9,240 nucleotides of DNA, from NCBI GenBank assembly GCA_013043085.1, contig JABDOU010000396.1, forward strand, positions 1-9,240, given 5' to 3'. This document shows, piece after piece, positions 5,889-9,240 of the stretch (position 1 is the stretch's first letter; every line of letters begins with the position of its first letter). Under the pieces are notes generated by a model that was given only the letters and a program-made list of their open reading frames with translations, had not been told where the DNA came from and did no database searches. The DNA comes from Acidimicrobiia bacterium (GTDB lineage: Bacteria; Actinomycetota; Acidimicrobiia; Spongiisociales; SHLN01). A program made the position numbers and the translations under genes.

Positions 5889-6872
5889 ATGACCGTCATG
5901 CTGCCCGAAATCTCTCCGGTTGCCTGGGAGCACCCCACCGACCGCGCCGCCCTCAACGCCCTCCGCAAGATCCCCGGCTTCGACTCGCTTCTTCGCAAGG
6001 TTGTCGGGATGTTCGCGGAACGCAATTTTCGCATGCTGTTCAAGGCGAGCGCCATCAAGGTCGGACCAAATCAGTACCGGGACATCCACGAGTTGCTGAC
6101 AGAAGTGTGCTCAACGCTCGATACGGACGTGCCCCAGTTGTATATCTCCCAGACCCCCGTCGTGAATGCCGGCGCCTACGGGATGGACGACCCCTTCATC
6201 ATTCTCAATTCCTCGCTCATAGAGATCAGCTCCCCCACGGAGGTCAAAGCCGTGCTCGGCCACGAAGTGGGTCACATCATGAGCGACCACGCGCTGTATC
6301 GGACCATGCTCTACATCCTGCTTCAGCTGGTCGCGTCGCGCTCACCTCTTGTTGGATCGGCCATGCTTCCCATCCTGCTCGCTCTGCTCGAATGGTCACG
6401 GAAGGCTGAAGTCTCCTGCGATCGCGCCGGACTCCTCGCGGTGCAAGATCTAGATGCGTCGCTCGGTCTTCTTGCCAATATGGCCGGTGGGATGCGCGGC
6501 CGCGACGACGTCAACCTCGCTGCTTTCGTCGAACAGTCCGACGAGTATCGCGACAGCAGCGGACTCGATTCATATTTCAAGGTGATGGCAACTCTCGGCC
6601 AGACGCACCCGTTCGCCGTGGTCCGCGTCGCCGAACTTCGCAACTGGGTTGATGAGGGCGTCTACGACTCGATCCTGGCTGGTGCCTACGCTCGCCGGGG
6701 CGAAGAGCCACCACAGTCGTATCTGGCAGATATCGCCGATGCAAGCTCTCTGTATTCGGAGAGAGCGGTTGGAGTGTTCGAGAACACCGAGAAGTACGTC
6801 AACAAAGCTCTGTCGAGCTTCCTGGAAGCCTGGCAATCAACAATGGGTTCCGACGACAAATCTTCCGGCTAG
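5889..6872 (+). CDS. M48-family zinc metallopeptidase
   Basis: The 327-residue product carries the zincin motif HEVGH (H125, E126, H129) within AVLGHEVGHIMSDH, and the third zinc ligand E174 in RKAEVSCDRAG, the M48 glutamate after a hydrophobic stretch (about 139-169). The downstream THPFAVVRVAEL (239-250) matches the conserved THP..R...L segment of the family. AGAYGMDDPFIILNSSLIE (94-112) is the usual edge strand before the active-site helix. The 139-169 segment could be a membrane hairpin or a buried helix pair. There is no signal peptide and no four-helix HtpX-like layout, so the protein may be cytosolic or membrane-associated. I placed the start at 5889 because upstream in-frame sequence lies inside the divergent desulfurase gene and a TANNNT element sits seven bases before it. 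An ATG at 5898 is an alternative. Substrate unknown; envelope protein quality control is a common role for M48 enzymes. Confidence 0.9.
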   Translation: MTVMLPEISPVAWEHPTDRAALNALRKIPGFDSLLRKVVGMFAERNFRMLFKASAIKVGPNQYRDIHELLTEVCSTLDTDVPQLYISQTPVVNAGAYGMDDPFIILNSSLIEISSPTEVKAVLGHEVGHIMSDHALYRTMLYILLQLVASRSPLVGSAMLPILLALLEWSRKAEVSCDRAGLLAVQDLDASLGLLANMAGGMRGRDDVNLAAFVEQSDEYRDSSGLDSYFKVMATLGQTHPFAVVRVAELRNWVDEGVYDSILAGAYARRGEEPPQSYLADIADASSLYSERAVGVFENTEKYVNKALSSFLEAWQSTMGSDDKSSG

Positions 6873-7411
6873 CTGTCTGTCTCCTCAACCATTCTCAGCA
6901 GTTTGTCACGCACCGACTCACCAGGTTTGCGGGCGGGAGTGTCGGCGATTCTCCAACCCTTTCGAGATGAATAGGTAAGCGCAGGTTCTTTGAGGCGACC
7001 CTCCCCCACGCGGGTCACGGTTGCGAACATGAGCTCGTGGTCGGCGATCTGCTTTCGATCGAACGTCTCGCAGTACAACCAGGCCACACAATCACGAACG
7101 AACGGCACGCCATCGGCATCGTCCAGATAGTCACCCACATACTTGAAACGATGGCCGGGGTATGAGAAATACTGAGCCGGTTCGATCTGGTCACCTGCAA
7201 GTAGCGAGATCGTGAACCAGCCGGCAGCGTCGATCAGCGGGTAGGTGTCGTGCTTGGGAGAAATCGAAATCGCGATGATCGGTTCCTCGAAGGCCACCTG
7301 ATAGGTCCACGTCGACGTGTACGCTCGCACGAGGGCACCTTGCCGGCATGCGACCACGTTGGCGTTGTAGGTCATCTGGCCCAGGGAACGTTTTAAGTCC
7401 GGATCGATCAC
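6869..7411 (-). CDS. Flavin reductase-like (FMN-binding split-barrel) protein
   Basis: The 180-residue protein resembles the flavin reductase domain family, FMN-binding split barrels that reduce flavin with NAD(P)H or use bound FMN as an oxidoreductase. The pattern RAYTSTWTYQVAFEEPIIAISISPKHDTYPLI (29-60) matches the family's TS..V..P.LV.VS......T...I segment. FTISLLAGDQ (66-75), IADHELMFATV (122-132) and PALTYSSRKGWR (143-154) match the later strands, including the DH of the barrel. The start is GTG at 7411, not ATG. A TATCGT hexamer lies six bases upstream and there is no Shine-Dalgarno, so the mRNA may be leaderless. It is divergent from the SRPBCC gene (20-base gap) and shares a CTAG stop overlap with the M48 gene. 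The electron donor and acceptor are not evident, and no adjacent monooxygenase is seen. Confidence 0.85.
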   Translation of the reverse strand: MIDPDLKRSLGQMTYNANVVACRQGALVRAYTSTWTYQVAFEEPIIAISISPKHDTYPLIDAAGWFTISLLAGDQIEPAQYFSYPGHRFKYVGDYLDDADGVPFVRDCVAWLYCETFDRKQIADHELMFATVTRVGEGRLKEPALTYSSRKGWRIADTPARKPGESVRDKLLRMVEETDS

Positions 7412-7417
7412 TCGCAG

Positions 7418-7425
7418 ACGATAAT
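7418..7425. promoter_or_regulatory. Overlapping divergent -10 elements predicting two leaderless mRNAs
   Basis: The whole gap between the divergent flavin reductase-like and SRPBCC genes is 20 bases (7412-7431). On the plus strand GATAAT (7420-7425) stands six bases before the SRPBCC ATG. On the minus strand TATCGT (7423-7418) stands six bases before the reductase GTG. The two hexamers overlap by four base pairs. The spacing puts both transcription starts at the start codons. No room exists for Shine-Dalgarno leaders, and -35 regions would fall inside coding sequence. Confidence 0.5.
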
Positions 7426-7431
7426 GAGCGA

Positions 7432-7869
7432 ATGCAAGTCAGCGTATCTGTCCCGCTACAGGTTTCGATCGGCGAGGCGTGGGAGAAGCTGTCCGATCTC
7501 GAGGATCATGTCAACTGGATGGCGGACGCCGAGAGGATCGATTTCGAAGGAGAGCTGCGTAGCGGTCCGGGCGTCACCATGCATGTCCTCACCAGGATTG
7601 GCCCTTTTTCGACCACGGATGTGATCAAGGTTGTCGAGTGGGAGCCTCCTCGGCTCATTCGGGTCGACCACACCGGCCTCTTCACCGGTCACGGCGCATT
7701 TCACCTCGCCCCGATGGGCGACAGCGCCACCCTGTTTACCTGGGAGGAGGAAATTCTCTTTCCCTGGTATCTGGGTGGGCCCATAGGGGCCGGGTTCGCA
7801 AAGCCGGTTCTCACGCTGGTTTGGAAAAGAAACCTTTCTCGTCTGAGGCGATCCGTCGAGGGGCGCTGA
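7432..7869 (+). CDS. SRPBCC-family (START/polyketide cyclase-like) protein
   Basis: The 145-residue product has the helix-grip pattern of SRPBCC proteins, which enclose a hydrophobic ligand in a deep pocket. It shows a first strand (MQVSVSVPLQVSIG), the helical segment EAWEKLSDLEDHVNWM (14-29), strands around GVTMHVLTRIG and TTDVIKVVEWEPPRLIRVD, GHGAFHLAPMGDSATLFTWEEEI, and a long C-terminal helix ending KRNLSRLRRSVEGR. The family includes dehydrases, cyclases and lipid or polyketide carriers, and the ligand here cannot be assigned. I chose the ATG at 7432 because it begins the first strand and follows GATAAT by six bases. The longer reading from 7348 would run through the divergent gene and adds an Arg-rich, non-family N-terminus. 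Its TGA shares one base with the next ATG (TGATG), so the propeller gene is probably translationally coupled. Confidence 0.85.
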   Translation: MQVSVSVPLQVSIGEAWEKLSDLEDHVNWMADAERIDFEGELRSGPGVTMHVLTRIGPFSTTDVIKVVEWEPPRLIRVDHTGLFTGHGAFHLAPMGDSATLFTWEEEILFPWYLGGPIGAGFAKPVLTLVWKRNLSRLRRSVEGR

Positions 7870-9240
7870 TGCTCGAAGAGCTATCTCCCATCAGATCCGA
7901 CGATCCTCCTGATCCACCCTCTCAACGAAACCGGTTCGCCGGCTTCGTCTCGCTCTTGGTGGCCGGGGGCGTCCTGGTCGCTGCTGCACTGTGGTTCAGT
8001 GGCGGAGAAACCATTCTCGCTCCCTCAACCACAAGCACCCTGTCACGCGCTACCACGACGACCACCCTGGTGACGACAACGATGCCTGCCGTGTTAGAGC
8101 GCGAAAAGGTTTTGACTACACCCACCGCAGACGGCTTCGTCATCGCTGATCTCACGCTGACGGACGGGTCGCGGTTCATGCTGCAGTTGCCGGACTCACG
8201 CGGTGACGGCCTGACCCTGGCGCAACCGGTCCCTCCCGGGGTTGATGCGCTCGTTGAGGGGCTCAACGTTCGAGGCCTCCTTCGTTTCGACTTCTGCCCC
8301 GGTGAGGCCGGCTATATCAACCCGCAGGGGTCCGTAGTCATCGATCGCGATCCGAACCGGGTGACGCTGTGTCGACCGGACCAGTTCACGCAGATCACAC
8401 TCGAGTCCGATCAGCCATTCACGAGGGATGAAACTGATCTGCTCCACATCATCCCTGTCGCCTACGGGTCGAAGTTCACGGAATCACTGATCGGTGCCGA
8501 GCTGCTTGTCGAGCAATGCTGTTTTGACGAGTTCGGCCCAATCGATGTCGAAGGAGCCATTCTCGTGAGCAACGGATACCAGGGCGGACAGGTCATGGCT
8601 CTCGATCGCGACACCCTCGTACCTCTTTGGACGACAAAGATCGGTGACGCGAGTCTGTTGCACGGCCTCACCGGATTCGATGTCTCCGATAGCGTGCTGA
8701 TCGTTTCCCCCCAGCGCGGTCGAGTCCTCGGTATCGACTCATCTGACGGTCAACATCTGTGGACAATCGATCTAGGTGATGGGTTCGTCGTCAACGTCAG
8801 TTCAGCGAGCGACGACCTTTGGCTGGTTGCCGTCAGCTACGACGAAACCCGGGACCAGCGTGCTCCAGAGCTTGTGGCCTTCAACCCCAACGACGGCGAA
8901 GTGAAGTGGTCGGCGCGCGGGTTCGAAGGAACTGGCTGGCAGCACACGCCCACCGTGATCACGCCGGAAACCGCCATCCTTCTCGATGTGGCCGAGACGG
9001 CCCCGGCTTCGAGCGTGCATGCGTTCGATCTCATCACGGGTCAACGGCGATGGGTTACCCGGGTCGGAGATAGAGGTATCAGGTTCCCGCCTTCGGACCT
9101 CATGGTCGCCGATATCGGTCGCGACCTTCTCCTGGTCATGACCGTTGATGGTGACGTTGTTCGACTTGATCCAAACAACGGCGCAGAGCTCTGGAGGACC
9201 ACGACGGGTTTTGGAACCTTCACCGGGCTCTCTCCGGACT
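7869..9240 (+). CDS. Membrane-anchored PQQ-type beta-propeller protein (partial, C-terminus off the right edge)
   Basis: The reading frame is open from the ATG in the TGATG overlap to the window end (457 codons). After a 22-residue cytosolic tail rich in Asp and Pro comes one transmembrane helix (about 23-43), then a Thr/Ser-rich linker (51-73) typical of extracellular stalks. Residues about 78-225 are not recognised; they include four cysteines (C143, C168, C217, C218) that could form disulfides outside the cell. From about 226 there are at least five PQQ-like blades, each with a [V/L]xxxDxxxGxxxW core: MALDRDTLVPLW (243-254), LGIDSSDGQHLW (287-298), VAFNPNDGEVKW (336-347), HAFDLITGQRRW (384-395) and VRLDPNNGAELW (431-442). 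Such repeats serve in PQQ dehydrogenases, BamB-like scaffolds and receptor ectodomains. No catalytic PQQ residues can be judged, so a binding or sensing role is equally possible. It follows the SRPBCC gene as an operon partner. Confidence 0.88.
   Translation, partial: MLEELSPIRSDDPPDPPSQRNRFAGFVSLLVAGGVLVAAALWFSGGETILAPSTTSTLSRATTTTTLVTTTMPAVLEREKVLTTPTADGFVIADLTLTDGSRFMLQLPDSRGDGLTLAQPVPPGVDALVEGLNVRGLLRFDFCPGEAGYINPQGSVVIDRDPNRVTLCRPDQFTQITLESDQPFTRDETDLLHIIPVAYGSKFTESLIGAELLVEQCCFDEFGPIDVEGAILVSNGYQGGQVMALDRDTLVPLWTTKIGDASLLHGLTGFDVSDSVLIVSPQRGRVLGIDSSDGQHLWTIDLGDGFVVNVSSASDDLWLVAVSYDETRDQRAPELVAFNPNDGEVKWSARGFEGTGWQHTPTVITPETAILLDVAETAPASSVHAFDLITGQRRWVTRVGDRGIRFPPSDLMVADIGRDLLLVMTVDGDVVRLDPNNGAELWRTTTGFGTFTGLSPD

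Noticed and set aside
7348..7431. In-frame N-terminal extension of the SRPBCC protein
   Set aside because: It would run through the divergent flavin reductase-like start and adds an Arg-rich, non-family segment; the ATG at 7432 fits the fold and the -10 spacing.
7424..7624. 66-codon plus-strand frame starting at the ATG in GATAATGAG
   Set aside because: It is in a different frame from the SRPBCC fold and its product (Ser/Arg-rich) looks like a frame shadow.
7922..8671. Minus-strand frames opposite the propeller gene
   Set aside because: The plus-strand frame is open for 457 codons with a transmembrane helix and repeated blades; the minus frames are short and featureless.

Overview
The window looks like chromosomal DNA from a moderately high-GC actinobacterium. 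The compact layout, frequent 1-4 base overlaps, TANNNT -10 hexamers close to start codons with almost no Shine-Dalgarno sequences, a Thr-rich linker in a membrane-anchored beta-propeller protein, and a YrvO-like desulfurase next to mnmA all fit. The Acidimicrobiia are my best guess, but that is an inference from style and no marker gene settles it. I see no rRNA, tRNA, mobile element, CRISPR array or phage gene.

Left part (1-2579, minus strand, read right to left): a small LuxR-type regulator with a degenerate receiver domain, then a GcvT-family folate-binding protein, then an FAD-dependent oxidoreductase of the phytoene desaturase/PYROXD2 type that runs off the left edge. The last two overlap by ATGA. 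Together they suggest a regulated module that oxidises or demethylates an unknown substrate, with tetrahydrofolate as a possible one-carbon acceptor.

Middle part (2580-5856): a 159-base divergent region leads to a plus-strand lipoprotein that joins an NTF2-like domain to a cupredoxin-like domain carrying a plausible type 1 copper ligand set. It converges, across a strong 10-bp hairpin, on a minus-strand pair: cysteine desulfurase then mnmA, overlapping by ATGA. These two form the sulfur-transfer route to 2-thiouridine at the tRNA wobble position.

Right part (5857-9240): an M48 zinc metallopeptidase (plus) diverges from the desulfurase. It meets a flavin reductase-like gene (minus) tail to tail, with one CTAG supplying both stop codons. 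Twenty bases separate that reductase from a divergent SRPBCC protein (plus), whose stop overlaps the start of a large membrane-anchored PQQ-type beta-propeller protein that runs off the right edge.

The most unusual shared feature is regulatory: several genes have a TANNNT hexamer 6 or 7 bases before the start codon, which predicts leaderless mRNAs. Two divergent gaps (32 and 20 bases) hold overlapping or abutting -10 elements facing opposite ways. I do not see a convincing new defence or mobile system.
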